Of a stretch of 64,000 nt of DNA, positions 1 through 12,705 are shown one piece after another. Source of the DNA: Dermatemys mawii (lineage: Eukaryota; Chordata; Testudines; Dermatemydidae). Position 1 is the first letter of the stretch. The number at the start of each line of letters is the position of its first letter. The stretch covers positions 52,083,637-52,147,636 of the forward strand of contig ML677326.1 of the NCBI GenBank assembly GCA_007922305.1. Reading direction: 5' to 3'. The position numbers and the translations under genes were made by a program. The notes under the pieces are model-generated. The model saw only the letters and a list, made by a program, of their open reading frames with translations, was not told where the DNA came from and did not search any database.

Positions 1-239
1 ATAATCCCAAAATAATGTATTACAAAATCCTTGTTTTTACTTTGATCTTGATCATTCTTCGGCATCACTGGGGAGATGAAAAGTACTAAGTAGTAGCTGA
101 ATCTTGGGAGAATATCACCTCAGATGGCCTGGTTAAATACAATGCCTGGTAGCATCAACATGCTATGTCAGGGACCCACATCTGAACCCAGGCATATTGC
201 CCTTATTTGATTCAACTTATGAACCTGGTCTCATAATTG

Positions 240-640
240 GCTGAAAACTCCAGCAGGCACTCTTAAATCTCTGTAGCAGGCCTAGGTCCCTGCCTACCAA
301 TAACATTCCACTGCCACAGCTGTGTTTCTGGTCCTGCTTCCTGCTCACAGCAACTTCTTTGCTCCAGTCCCTCATTCCTGACCCCTGCTTTGTTCCTGGC
401 TCTCAGTTCCAGCTCCTGGCAATACACAGGCTCTTAACCATGGCTCCAATTCATTCCCTGGACTTGGAATTCTGCATCTGACCATGGCTCCAATCCTCAG
501 CTCCAGATAATTCCCTGAACTTGTAAACTCTGCTCCTGATACGGGCTCTATCCACTAGGCCCTAATCACCTCCACTTCAGGAGCTAGGCGAGCCTCCCAC
601 CCTGATTGCTGGCAAGACTGCCAGTGGGTCAGTCCATCAC
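240..640. repeat. C/T-rich LTR-like repeat fragment
   Basis: The stretch has loosely repeated blocks built on 'gctcctggctcc'-type words. Two similar units of about 45-55 bases begin with 'accatggctccaat' near 439 and 482. Its composition contrasts with the AT-rich flanks. A similar pattern in the opposite orientation occurs near 16.3-16.7 kb, so the two may belong to one LTR family. No TG...CA ends or target duplication were found, and the call is tentative. Confidence 0.3.
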
Positions 641-839
641 ACTCAGACACGCACTCATCAACTGAATCTGGCAAGATTGGAAAGGAAGTACAAATGCAAC
701 AGGAAAAAGTTACAGATTTCAGGATAATTCCTAGCTCAGGGGGAGTGACATCTTATACTAACCCCCCTGGCAGGCATTTAGAGAATACCTGCTGCTTCTT
801 CAGTAAGCTAGAAGCCCACCGGCATCCATTAAGCACAGT

Positions 840-2220
840 TTAAAAATGAGAGATAAGTGATAAACTATATAAAGGTGTTTCCCTGCAATGTTTTCGCCAA
901 GTATAAGTTGAGTGAGTGCATTGACCCGGAAGATGCCCATTCATAACACTGTGCATCACAGAGGGCTACTAATGTGTTGTGGCGAAAGATAGAAGCAACA
1001 GAAATGAATACTGATTTTACTACTGCAAACTGTGTAACTCAGCTGGAGTTCAAAACTTACCTTGAAGAGGCTCTGAGACACGAAAGAAATGGTGATAGCC
1101 AATGAAGAGGCTCTGACCAGGGAAATATGTGCTTTGAATGGAATTGAGAAACAAATGTTTAGCAGAAATGCTTAACATCTGATTGAAGATGAACTGTGGG
1201 ATATGGATGCAGTTTTTGCAATCTGCTCTGATGAAATAAATCACAATGCATATCTTTAAGCTGCAAAAGACATAGTGCTATCAAATGCAGAAGAAAGTTC
1301 TGATGTCAACAGTAATATAAAGACTGTTTGCAGCTGCTAAGTTTTTACAGAAAAACATTTTGTCCTGTAGTATGCAGGAGTTTTAGGGTTTTACAAAGCC
1401 AAAAACATGTGACTGGTACTTCTTTAAGCAATACATTGGTGGTCTCAGTGACTTCAATACCAGCAAGTATTACAGTAAACAAAAGGTGCAGAAGGCTGCC
1501 ATTTTATTGCAAAGCCTCAGGTATGAGTGCTGACTGAAAGGCAGGTTTCCAACTCACATCCCAACTGTGAGGCATATGTATAATCTACCACTACTAGTGG
1601 CTATTGGAATGACCAAGTATCTTATTGGAAGACATTTGATTCAGCTTCCATAGATGCTCTTCTCCCTCTGAAGATGCTCAGAAAGGCTGAGACAGTAACT
1701 GATGAAGTCATAAATGCACTAGAGGCATTGATATGCAGACTTCTACTTGAAGTAACTCTGTAAGTGTTGGTCATTGACAGATATTTTTCCCGAAGCAGAC
1801 AAACAGACAAAAAATCCCATTGACAAGGGATATATTTATACCTTCTATCAAGAAAGCAAATTATTAAGCAATGGAATAGCTCTGGAATGATTTAGTACAC
1901 CCAAAGCTACCCTCTTTTAGAGGATGGATTGTTCACACCAGCAGTGTAAGAAATACCACCTGGTCCTGAATCAATCCTTCAGCTAGTCAAATGCTTGTGT
2001 GCAGAGACCAGACCCTCACCACCTTACAAGTTGTTGGCCAACAGTCTGCATTGTACAGAGATGTGGGAGTGCAGTGCAGATGAGGACCAGTGTGACAATC
2101 TACATAGCAGTGTCCCCCTGATGGAGACAATGCTGATGACTTTGCTGAAAAATGGTTTCAGTCCTACATGTCCAGGACAACTTTCTTAGCATTACCAAAG
2201 ATCAATGTCTTTTTATATAA
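840..2220 (+). pseudogene. decayed coding-like region, possibly transposon-derived
   Basis: Short open segments on the + strand are separated by stops and frameshifts. The best piece (about 1960-2190) has a cysteine-rich layout: C-x-C, then a CTE-like word with further Cys, then a CDN-like word. This resembles a C-terminal Cys cluster in some uncharacterised transposon-like proteins of aquatic animals, but I cannot name the family. No start codon, promoter or terminal repeats could be placed. It could equally be an old non-coding repeat. Whether it ever coded is inference. Confidence 0.25.
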
Positions 2221-2309
2221 GCAATGCATCACTGTGCTAAAGTATAATTAAATCATGCTATTTTAAGTATTTCCTCAAATATGTATCTATATAATTGTTC
2301 TAAGTTTGT

Positions 2310-2665
2310 CACGGAATCATAGAAATATAGGACAGGAGAGGACTTTGATAGGTTATCTAGTCCAGACCCCTGCACTGGGATAGGATTAACCACTATCTAA
2401 ATCATCCCTGACAGGTATTTTTAAAAGCTTCCACTAAAGGAGATTCTACAACCCCCCGAGATAATTTGTTCCTGTGCTTCAAGGATGATCAAGGATGTAA
2501 AGACAAAACAGACAAACACAAGTTCACTCCCCTCAAGAATTAGTGCTCACTCCTCGAGCAGGGGATCTCCCCCTCTGATTTTCACACTCCACTGTGTGCT
2601 GTCCTCTGTTGGCTCATCTATCCTTACAGTTGAGAAGTTTTTCTTAATCTCTAACCTATGTCTAC
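2310..2665 (-). mobile_element. CR1 LINE fragment, 3' part (first half of a split copy)
   Basis: On the minus strand this is the C-terminal coding and 3' end of a CR1 LINE. The 3' tail lies at about 2310-2330 ('aatcatagaa' on +), followed by the usual 'ctagtcc' word and the coding part that specifies the end of the reverse transcriptase ORF. The copy is interrupted at 2666 by an LTR and resumes at 3328. An extra block of about 137 bases (about 2482-2618) also lies inside it. It is an old, non-coding relic. Confidence 0.85.
2482..2618. other. unexplained block inside the split CR1
   Basis: CR1-like sequence reads up to 'gtgcttca' and resumes at 'tatccttacagttg', words that are nearly adjacent in other CR1 copies. 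The 137 or so bases between them do not look like CR1. No target duplication is obvious. It may be a small insertion of another repeat or a filler from repair. Confidence 0.5.
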
Positions 2666-3327
2666 TGTGACAAAGCTCCAAGTTTGTACTTGTGGGTCCT
2701 GCGCTTCCTGGCAGATTTAGGGGCCTCAGAAACTCATCTAGGCCCCAGAGTGACCTCCCTTTCTCAGTATAATTGGCAAGAGTCACCACCTAGTGAGTTA
2801 CCTTCATCACAGGCCAGTATGGAAGGTGGAAAAAGAGGGGGAGCCTGGGCCCGCCCTCTACTCCGGGCTCCAGCCCAGGGACCCTAATAGTATCAGCTAA
2901 GATGGCTGACCTTTTATCCACAAAACACAATTCAATTCCCTGGCCTACTTCCCCACAACAGTCCCTGCTTCTTCAAACTCCACTTCACCCTTACCTCAGG
3001 GCCTCCTTCCTTCTGGATGATATGTTGTCCACCACTCTGTCTCACCAACAGCACAACCTCCTTCCACAGCTCCTGACACCCACAGCCCACCTGACTAACT
3101 GGGAGGTTTTTATCTGGATTCAGCCAGTCCCTGATTGGCTTCAGGTGTCCCAATTAGGCTAGCTGTTTCTACTCCTTTCTAGAAGGTTCTTAATTGGCCC
3201 CAGGTGTCTTGACTGGTCTGGAGTAGCCTTTGTTTGGCTATCCAGGGAACAAGGACCTGAACATCCTGAGGCTGATATACCTGCCTTCCAGCACTCTCCT
3301 ATATCCTTCTGGTCTAACTCCGTCACA
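2666..3327 (+). mobile_element. solo LTR inserted in CR1, 4-bp target duplication
   Basis: The block starts TGTGAC and ends GTCACA, a perfect 6-base terminal inverted repeat of TG...CA type. It is flanked by 'ctac' at 2662-2665 and 3328-3331. Removing the block and one 'ctac' makes the flanking CR1 sequence continuous. There is no internal gag or pol region, so it is a solo LTR left by LTR-LTR recombination or a non-autonomous unit. A 4-bp duplication fits ERV1-like or Gypsy-like integration; the class is inference. It carries no usable ORF. Orientation is provisional. Confidence 0.85.
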
Positions 3328-3560
3328 CTACCTTGCTAAAATTTAAGCCCTTTACTTCTTGTCTAATCCTCAGTGGATAAGGAGAACAATTTATCACCCT
3401 CCTTTATAACAACCTTTATATACTTGAAAACTTGTGTCCCCCACTCCCTCAGTCTTCTCTTCTCTAGACAAAACAAACCCAATTTTTGTGAATCTTTCCT
3501 CATATGTCATGTTTTCTAGACCTTCAATCCTTTTTACTGCCCTCCTTTGGGCTTAGGTAC
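3328..3560 (-). mobile_element. CR1 LINE fragment (second half of the split copy)
   Basis: This continues the CR1 copy of 2310-2665 after the LTR. On the minus strand it corresponds to a stretch of ORF2 just upstream of the C-terminal end; on + the words 'aagccctttacttcttgtc' and 'tcttctcttctctagac' are CR1 landmarks. Stops and indels break the frame. Similarity fades near 3560, which I take as the 5' truncation. Confidence 0.85.
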
Positions 3561-6509
3561 TATGTCTGGTACCATTGTGTTTGTGAGACAACGGGCTTTC
3601 AAATAATACTCAGCTCAACCCATTTCTGATGGCCTTGGATTATCAAAATTTCCATCATCTAGACAATCTCGGTCTGGGAGGGCAGAAAGTCCCCCTGTCA
3701 CATTGCAGAGAGTGACAATGGAAATTCTTATTCTGTAGAGAGTTTTACAACTCAATGATACCTCCCTTACTTTACAATCATTAACTTGTCCATGGAATTA
3801 CACATGCTCCCAGACCACTATGTTCCAGTGTTTATACTAAACCAGTCTGAGTGTATTCTCTGAATTCTTTTTAAAAAGAAGAGACAAGTTAGTTATTTTA
3901 AAAAGAGGATTTGAGACAATGGTCAGATTCTTCTCTCTTCACTCATACTGAATCCAATGGGACTACTCACCTGGGGCTAGATGGAGTCTTTGCTTCAGGC
4001 ATATGTGGTAGCATGAAGCTCCACGAAAGGAATAAAGTCTCAGATAGTTGCAATTCCTTCTGATATACTTTGCAGTAAGTTACTTTCCATGGGAGCAAAA
4101 GGGCATATTAATGCCTCCCTCTCGCCAGCTAAATTCTGTTGGCTGATGCCTTGAAGCAAGGATGCATTGCTAAGGATCCTTTCACTTCCCACCTTAATCT
4201 CTGCTCCTGAGCAGAGAGTAGCAGCCCAATGGAACCGGTTCTACCCTCATGTGCCAGGGGCAAAATCCCAGTAGGCCATATACAGGGTTAAGGCAACTTA
4301 TATCTCCTTGCTTCTATGTGGCTATACAAGATCAAGTGACAGTCTTGTCACTATGATGAGCAGGAGTTGGCCCAGTTTCATCATCATGACTATCTTTGCC
4401 ATCAACAGGGAAAAAAATAAAATTACAAAGTAAAAGCACTATACTAAAAATAAATTCTGTTTATAGCTTGCCTTTAAAGATTTTCCTGTTGGAAATTGAT
4501 TTATCCTATTGAAAGTGATGACTGATGATTTCTCAGTTTTCTGATAAAAGACTCAAAATCCAAAATATATATTTGAAACAAACATTATTTTTCTTCATTT
4601 CAAACTGAAAATTCATAATAAAATACCATTTTGAAGTTTCAAATATTTTTAATTAAAACATCAAAGCTTTTCATTTAAATATTTCAGATTCAAAACTTGA
4701 ATTTTTCAGTTTGTAAAAATTTTCTATAAATGTGCTTTTTTTCCATTTTAGAATGGAAAGTAATTTTAAAGTGCCAATATTTGCCATGAAATGAAAATTC
4801 CAAAAAAAGTTTTAAATGTTCAAATAGTAAATTGATCCTCTATCATAAATAGTTAGGGTGTCTTCAGATATCTTGTTGCAACTGGATGGAAACTTTTAAT
4901 AAACATTACTTTTTAATGATGATCATTGTAACTAGTAACAAGAAAACTTTTTAAAGTTTAGAGACAACATGCATTCTGAAAAAAAAAAAGTATGAATGCA
5001 GCTGAGAAGCAACCAGTTGTCCAATTTCTTTGGTTAAGAAATCAGGCTACAGAATAAAAAATAGCTATTTTTACCAGATTTCCATTACTTCCTGTTTTGG
5101 GATGAGTCATATTTTAAGGTTCTAAGAACACATCATGTTTTTAACAAAGGTTCTATGGATCATCCCATTTCCACAATACTTGTCATTAATCCCAGTCAAA
5201 ACCAAGAAGAATAGAGGTGAGAGAAAGTTATAACAAGCCAAAAGTTTGTTCTTTTCAATCTCAAATATTTGGTTGAATTTTTGGCAAAGATTTGAGTTTA
5301 TTTGAACTACCTTATTCATATCTAATATGAGTTAATGCCTTGAGTATTATGCACCAAAACAAGGCTCTAGTTTTAATGTCCTATAAGCCTGTATTTGCTT
5401 AGATTATCACTTTATTTGGAATACAGTGTTGTACTTTTCCAATAAAAATAGGTCTGAACATGTCCTGATTCTACTGCAGTGATATCTCTACTACAACTTC
5501 AGGCCAAGGGGTAATCAACCTGACCAAAAACTCATATTGATCAGCAGGTGTTCTATTTAAGAACTTCAAGACCCAGGCCAAAAATTACACTGTTTACTAC
5601 TACTACTTTTTGTCTATACAATTTCCATTAATGAGGCAAGAATTTTTCCCATTATTTTAAACATATGTTTTAATCTCATGTATATCTATTGCTATTGGTG
5701 CAGAGATACAAGACAATGTGGGCAGAAGCATGAAAGAGAGATGGAAAGAAAATACAAAAATCCGTTTTATTATAATGTTATCCAAGTATTGCCTTCTGTT
5801 TCACAATGTCTCTGAAACATATGTAAATTTAAGGAAGCTAAGAGGCAAATTAAAGAATAAATAGGCAAACAAATCAGTGCAATGAAGCCCATGATAAGAC
5901 AGTGGGTGTCTAGTACATCAGGAAGAGGATGAGAAATCTGCTGAGAAGCTAAATGATTTGTTGGTATTGGTTTTCACCAGAGGATACCATCCTCAGACTA
6001 CTCTTCACAGGTAAACCTCTACATAGATAAAGGGATCAAAAATAGATGATGGAACAACTTGAGAAATATAATTCTAAACCAATCATAACATTCAGATGGT
6101 GTCATCTGAGCAGTTAGTCGGAGATACAGAATGAAGTAGTAACATAGTAAAAATACATGTTCCTTTAATTATCTTTCCAAAGAACTACAATATTGAAGGA
6201 TGGCCAACAATCAGCATTTTTAACAAAGATGCTAACAATCCCAGGAACTACAGACGAAGCCATGTGTCATTTCTGGGTTAATTATATTAGTGGCTAGGTA
6301 ATTTGTATTATTGGATGGGAGTCATATTACAGATAGCTAAATATTCTAAATAAGCAAATAAAGCTAGTAGGAAAATGGGGAACAATTTTGTGAAATATTT
6401 TATGAAGACATTTTCCCCTTTCTTAGTCAAAAGTGTAGAAATTTCAAAGTTTTTGACCATCTCTATTAGTGAGTAAGACAGGGTTAAACAACTATTGGTA
6501 ATGCATCAC
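3561..6509. other. unassigned AT-rich non-coding DNA
   Basis: No gene seen. A weak MITE-like word pair ('gtcagattcttctct...aatccaatggga') lies at 3915-3990. At 4560-4830 there is a very AT-rich stretch of repeated 'tttcaaa' and 'tttcagtt' words that may be an old DNA-transposon end; a similar texture recurs near 39.4 kb. Confidence 0.5.
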
Positions 6510-6695
6510 ACAATAGTTTTTAAGATTAGCAGCCGTGTTAGTCTGTATCTGTAAATAAGACGAGGAAGACTTTGTAGCACCTTAGAGACCAACCACTTTA
6601 TTTCAGCTTATAGCCCACGGAAGCTTATGCTGAAATAAACTGGTTAGTCTCTAAGGTGCTACAAAGTCTTCCTCATCTTATTTACAATAGTTTTT
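6510..6695. mobile_element. fold-back retroposon with exact 12-bp target duplication (Penelope-like?)
   Basis: The 12-mer acaatagttttt occurs exactly at 6510-6521 and 6684-6695. Between them, arms of about 60 bases (6551-6610 and 6622-6685) are inverted copies with only about four mismatches, around a loop of roughly 11 bases. The arm words 'gttagtctctaaggtgctac' and 'aagcttatgctgaaataaa' belong to a repeat I recognise as widespread in reptiles, whose other copies carry a hammerhead-ribozyme-like core as in Penelope-like elements. That class is inference. Here the core base run reads CGGAA, not the CGAAA a hammerhead needs. Confidence 0.75.
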
Positions 6696-9184
6696 GTTTA
6701 TTTTGAAAAGTTTAGTTTTGTTTGATTAATTGATTCAGAATTCTAAAGTATGTGTGAATACTGAAACCAACCTTATAGAGGCACTACCACATCTGTACAA
6801 TGTTCTATAAAAGTAAGGATATCTTTGTAATATGATACTTCACTTACACCTCTCTACTATTAAAACTTTTTTGAGGAGAAGAGATGAGGTCAGTGGAATC
6901 TTTAAAGTGATCACTGTTATGCATTAGTAAAATGATATTCACTGAGCTTCTATTGTAGCTGAGAAAGTTATTGTAGTCTGAGTAAGGAACCGGGTGATGT
7001 AAGAGCCATCTAATGTTTTTAATACTGGATCATGTTTTCTTGTTTAATTGAGTAGGCATATTGTGTAGTGCAACTATGCATCAAAGCAATTATTTATCAG
7101 ATGGTCAAAGGTAGTGAACAAGCTTTGGCTTGTATATGCAACAGCTTCCTTATGGACAACCACACTTTTCCCTACAAGATCTAACTGCCCAGACATGCAA
7201 TTAAACAGAACTTGTAAATCTATAAGTGTGCTATCTGGCGACTTGAGTTTCCACAGACACAAGAAGAGAGGGTTGGTTTTTTTAAGGTTCTGTAATCTGT
7301 TAGAATTGCTTATCTGATCTATCCAAAAAAAAGTTGGATAAAAGAATTGAAGACCATTAATTTATTTTGATTTTCAAAGTCCATTCACAAAAGGAAACAT
7401 TCGAAAGAGGGAGCAAAGTCCAGAAGTAAACAACTAATTCTCAGCACCAAAAGGAATAATAATGGGGTATTAGCACTGCAAAACAAGTAAGCTCTGCTGT
7501 GAATCACTGTGGTACAAAACAGCACAGTGAAGCCTATTAAGATTGTTCTGCACTTACAGGAATAGATATGTCAGCCAGTATTGGTCTCCCAAGTCCATCA
7601 CAGGAGTGACCTAACAAGGAACTCTATACAAAACCTTTCACATCACACAGGCATTGATTCAATGAGACGATGCTTTCTTTCTACCATGCATAGTCCTAGT
7701 GTTTATGTGGTGAAGGTTCTTTTTTTATGTACCATGTCTCTGCAAGAGAGAATTTCCCTGTTTCTGAGCAGATGATGTAATTTAAACAGCATTTGAATGT
7801 CAGCTAGTTCTCTCAACAGCTGTCAGTTGCCATTTTCAGACATTAACTGATCTGATACTCATGAGACCTAAATACAAGTCAGTTATCCTTAGCCTGGAAC
7901 AAGAAAATCATTTTGCTGACCTGCAGCTACTTTGAACCACAGAGTCATTCAACCAGGAGCACACTACAGCAGGTTAGGAAGGCATGCTAAGAGGAATGTT
8001 TATATCCAACTCTCCAATCTTCCCCCCACCCCTCCCACCACCCCCCAAAAAAACCTGTGGTAGGGTTCTCATACTGGAGGGTCAAGTGTTAAAACTGAGA
8101 TTTTTTGCTATATGGATATTTCATCCTGCTACAAACTCCTTAAATGTGCAACCATAACATTTCTAGACTATGGGGCGAATTATTGCTTAGATCCGCTTCT
8201 AGTGCTTTTCTGTAACGTACATGGGACTAGTATGGTAATGGCGATGATGCATAAAGAAAGAGCTCGTAGTACATTTTCTTCCCCACATTGCTCCTGCAAC
8301 AATGGAGCTACACACCACATATTTTACAGGGAAGGTTACATAGCCATAATCCATCATGGAGGGCTGAATTCTGAGAGGAGCTGAGAACCTATAACTTTCT
8401 TCAGTGGGAGAATGTTTCGCACTTCTCAGTATGAAACCTTTTGTACTGAATACTCGAGTAGTATGAGTGATGTGGGTATTTGTGTGGGAAACTAAATATG
8501 GTCTCCCTACCTACTCCCCAAGGCACAACATTGCCATCTCCAGGTTTTTTGTTTGTTTAGGGGTTTTTTTTGTTTTGTTTTGTTTTTGGAGGGAGTGCAC
8601 CAAATGTATTTCTTAGGTAAGGTTAATAGCTGCTGTCAATATTTTTTCCAGTTAAATCTTTAGGGCTTTATTTGCCATATTAATATAAAACATAAAAAAT
8701 AGTACATAATCAATAGTAGTTTTATCTGAGTAGGGCCTGCAAGATCAAGCCAATAGACACAGAAATGCATTATTCACAACATGTTAAAAATGTCACAATA
8801 TTCATTATGAAAATGGTGATGTAGACCTTTTACCTGTGACCACCCTGTGCTGAAGAACAGCTTGCCTGATAAGAAATCTGCTACGTTTGTCTCTCCAGAA
8901 ATGTCAGGCCAACCCACAAATAGCTAGAACCACAAAGGGATTTAATTGCTACTTAACTGTCACTTTTGGCATAAATGCAAAATGTAACCTCCACTAATGT
9001 GCCAACTAACTTTGTAAACAGCCAAAGCACTTAGACACCTACATTTTCACTGCTAAAGTCCACTAGATGCCTAAGTCCAAGCACTGAGGTGCCTAGCTCA
9101 TTTCTGAGCCCTAGCAGGATACTCAAACTAAGTTTTCCAACACATATTTCACAAGTTTCTGGTGATGGTAGTGCTTTACGCATA
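6696..9184. other. unassigned non-coding DNA
   Basis: No gene seen. There is a C-rich and A-rich run at about 8022-8056 and a T/G low-complexity tract at about 8540-8590. Short ORFs at 7074-7317, 7581-7775 and 8112-8384 show no recognisable domain. Confidence 0.5.
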
Positions 9185-9470
9185 ATTTTTAGACCAATAG
9201 TTAGAGCATTCATCCAGGATCTGGAACACCTAGTTCAGTTCCTCCCTCTGCCTGATGTAGAGCAGAGACTTGACTGTTTCCCTAAGAGGAGAGGAGGGGA
9301 ACAGGATATACCGAGAGAGGCCTGACTCAAAATAACCCATAGCCTAATAGGTAGGGGATTTTTAAGAGGGAGGGAGGACCAAATTCAAATCTGTTTGCCA
9401 TAGCGGACAGAGAGGGAAATTGAACCTGGGTGAGTGCTCTACCCACTGTGCTAAAGGTTGTAAGAGAGAA
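9185..9470. repeat. tRNA-like SINE-type repeat with two opposed arms
   Basis: The left arm (about 9198-9240, +) has the order of a pol III internal promoter: an A-box-like 'agttagagcattc' and a degenerate B-box-like 'agttcagttcc'. The right arm (about 9415-9456) gives the same order on the minus strand ('gtgggtagagcactcaccc' then 'ttcaatttcc'). The two tRNA-like heads therefore face each other. This may be a tRNA-derived SINE inserted twice or a palindromic element. Both copies are degenerate and no cloverleaf can be drawn with confidence. Confidence 0.4.
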
Positions 9471-12400
9471 TGGGGACACCTCATTTTTTTGAGAGAAAGG
9501 GCTTTTGCACTTGATTCATAGGCACTGTGAATACTGAGCAGAGAGAGATGCCCTTCTCGAGTGCAGATTTAAATGCTCTTTTAAAAGGAAGCCAAGACCC
9601 TCTCATCAGAATTTCCTGTTGGCTAGCTTGGGTAGCTTGTTTTTCAGCATACTGGCTTTTATGAGTTCTTTTTTTAGGTTCCTAACTCTCCATACATTCT
9701 ACAGGGAGCCTAGGCACCTAACTGCAGGCTATGAATTCAATTAGACAACAGGGGGCCTAGAACTATCCCCCTTTTGTAGAATATAGCCCAGAATGTTTGG
9801 AGATTTTCCATAAATATGATTTGTCAGTTTTACCACTAGCAAAATTTCTCTCTTTGTGAATCCTTATGATACAACCTAAAATATAATGTATATTTAGTAG
9901 GCCAAGTTGTCCCTAGGAGCTGATTATTTTGTTATCTTCTCTGCAGGGATAAAGTGCTAGCTGTAAATACAATAATTTACTCTCCATACAATTCTCTCCT
10001 TTTTCTCTTTTACCACTACCTAATGAAGGTCTCACAGCTCAGATATTGCCTATTTTCTTTTATCTACAGCAGTATACATTTTATTAGTTTCATTTTTAGG
10101 TAACAGTTTTATACCTTAAATATTACTTCAAGATGGTTCCAGCAGACTAAAAGTATGTAGCTCCAGTTTCCTTTTAGCTATTGGACCCTCTATAATTGTT
10201 AGGAGAGCTGTCAATCTCTAAATACATTCAAGTCCTTTGGAGAAAAACACAAGACAGAGGAGAAAACTCAGAATGGAATACTTCTGAACCTGATTACAGA
10301 GAAGGCTGAGTGCTAGTCAAAGGTACAGTTCCGACAGGGTCTGATTAACATTCTCCTATAAAAGAAGGACTAGAGAGTAAGCCATTAATTTTATGGCTAT
10401 GCTTTTCCTCTGGCTTGGTTTCTCATAAGTTGGACTTCCTTCCAGGCTAATTAACCACTAAACATTTTACAAGCAATCCAAGTACGGAAGCAGTAAAAGA
10501 TGAATTGCACTTATGAAGTAATTGACAGAGGGTATATTGGGCTTTTTAAGCAATGATATTCTGCATTTTAACAGGAAGAAAGGATCCTTTGTACTGCAGT
10601 TTGATAGGTCATTAGTAAATTCTCAGAACTCAGCACCAGATAATAATGACTCAAGGCTGAAGTAAACTTGCTGAGAATGGGGTAGGGAACCCCACCACAA
10701 GACATCTCCTTAGAAAACACTTAATATTTGTGCCTTGACATTATCAAAATATCCTCTTATCTCAGATGAATTCCCTGGCTGTTTCTTTTTCTTTTGACAG
10801 CCAAGTCAGAGCTGACAAACCAAGGCAGTTCTCAAGGAAATTCAATTACTGAAATGTCTGACAGCTTGCTTTGCTGCTTCTAACTAAAGTTTTGAAAGTT
10901 ACATAGTGCATGTATAATATGGTTTTCACTACAAAGAAATTTATTTGCATTTTAGGGAGGGGGGGATCACTTTAAAGCTGTAGGTTTCTAATGATAAAAG
11001 GTAAAAAATGAAATATTGAAGTTGCTATTTTGCAAAGAAATAAAATAAGTCAAGTGGCTGCCACACAAAACTAGGAAAACACTGTTCTCTTAAAAGCATG
11101 ATTTACTTGCCTTCATATGTAAGCAGGAGGCAATGTCATTCATTCTGAAATGTTACTTGACAAATATTACTCTCTAATTAGTGCATATCATGCAGGATGC
11201 AAAGAAATGTAACTTTTCAGTGATGAGGAACAACTTCTGTTGGTCCTGCCTCTATCTTGTCTATAAAGCAACATTTTTGTCATTTATTTTTAGAAATGAG
11301 AAAACTAGGAAAAATCATTGGCAAACATTTTTGCTGACTCCAACTTCAAATTCAGTCTGACCACATTCACAGCCTTCTTTATTCACTTTTCTGTCCTGAT
11401 GATTTCTTCAGACAATTTTTTTCAGTTTGTCCCAAATCAGAAAAAAATTTCCTATCTCTCATGACCTCATCAGAAGCATCCACCTCAAAGTCTTCCCCAC
11501 TAAATAAATATAGAGCAAATACAGAAATGAGAGTTTATTTGCATATAATTTTCAGAAGAGACACATCAGCACCTTTACTTCCTTCCAGATCTTTCTCCCG
11601 AAATATGGAGATACTCCCTGATCTCCCAACATGTTTTGTCTCTAGCCATAGCTACAACATAGCCACCACAAAGAATACTGCTTTCTTGGCTCTCCGATGA
11701 GAGACCTCCTTGGAAGAGCCCAGCCCACCTCTTCACATAATTGTGATCTTGGGCCCTGAATGCAGGGCCAGTAGCATGGGTTTACCAGATGGTTTCCAAA
11801 TACCACTTTCTGCATACAGAAATTGTACGAGAGAAATCTACACTGGGGAAACTCTCACCCAACTTGTCTGATTCTGTGGGATTAATTGTGCAGTATAAAT
11901 TACATCTCACCTTAAGGACAGAAGTATCTGGCCCCTTATAATGACAAATAATGATCAGATTCAGGGAAACTATACATTTTCAGGAAGTTTGCCAACTGCT
12001 ATAAGATGAATCAGTTGTTCATAAATCAGCATTGTTATTGTGAAGGAGATGCCAGTGTTTGAGTGACTTCCAGTATTGTTAAACAGTTAACAAAACACCA
12101 ATCACATATGAAAGAAAACAGTTCTGAAGCAGTAATTACATAATATAAAATGAAGACCCAATCCTGTGGGACTTTGACTAAGTACATATTGCGGGACCAA
12201 ACCTTAATTTCATGCAACAATTTTAATAAATATTAATTAATGAATTGCATTTTTGATAATATTAAGACAAATATTGCAAAATAAAGAGATTATGACTAAG
12301 ATATGGGCTCATGAATTTTTTTTCTGATTTCTGTTTAACTTACTCATTAGCATGCTAGAAATCTACTACTAAGTATTCAGGACTTTGTAAAATTTGGGCT

Positions 12401-12704
12401 AGTTACTTTTCGCGAACAGCATGTTAGTTCTACCCATTTGGCAATTACTTGCCTAACATATTCAGGCAATGAACACTCACTGCAAATATATTCATTCATA
12501 AATTGATTACGAGTATTAATATAAAAAAATCATACAATTACCATGAAATATTAAATGGCTTCCCCCTGCTCTTTCTTTCAGTATGATGACTTATATGAAG
12601 CTTAGTGCATACTGACATGAGTTACCTTGACTGTGATTAGTAAGTAAGATGCATCATTGCAAAGATACATGAGCACAGGTCTTTTCAGCTGAACTATCTT
12701 AAAG
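9471..12704. other. unassigned non-coding DNA
   Basis: No gene or clear repeat seen. The 10.78-10.92 kb stretch is of ordinary complexity and lacks repeat words. ORFs such as 11461-11700 look like chance. Confidence 0.5.
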
Positions 12705-12705
12705 A

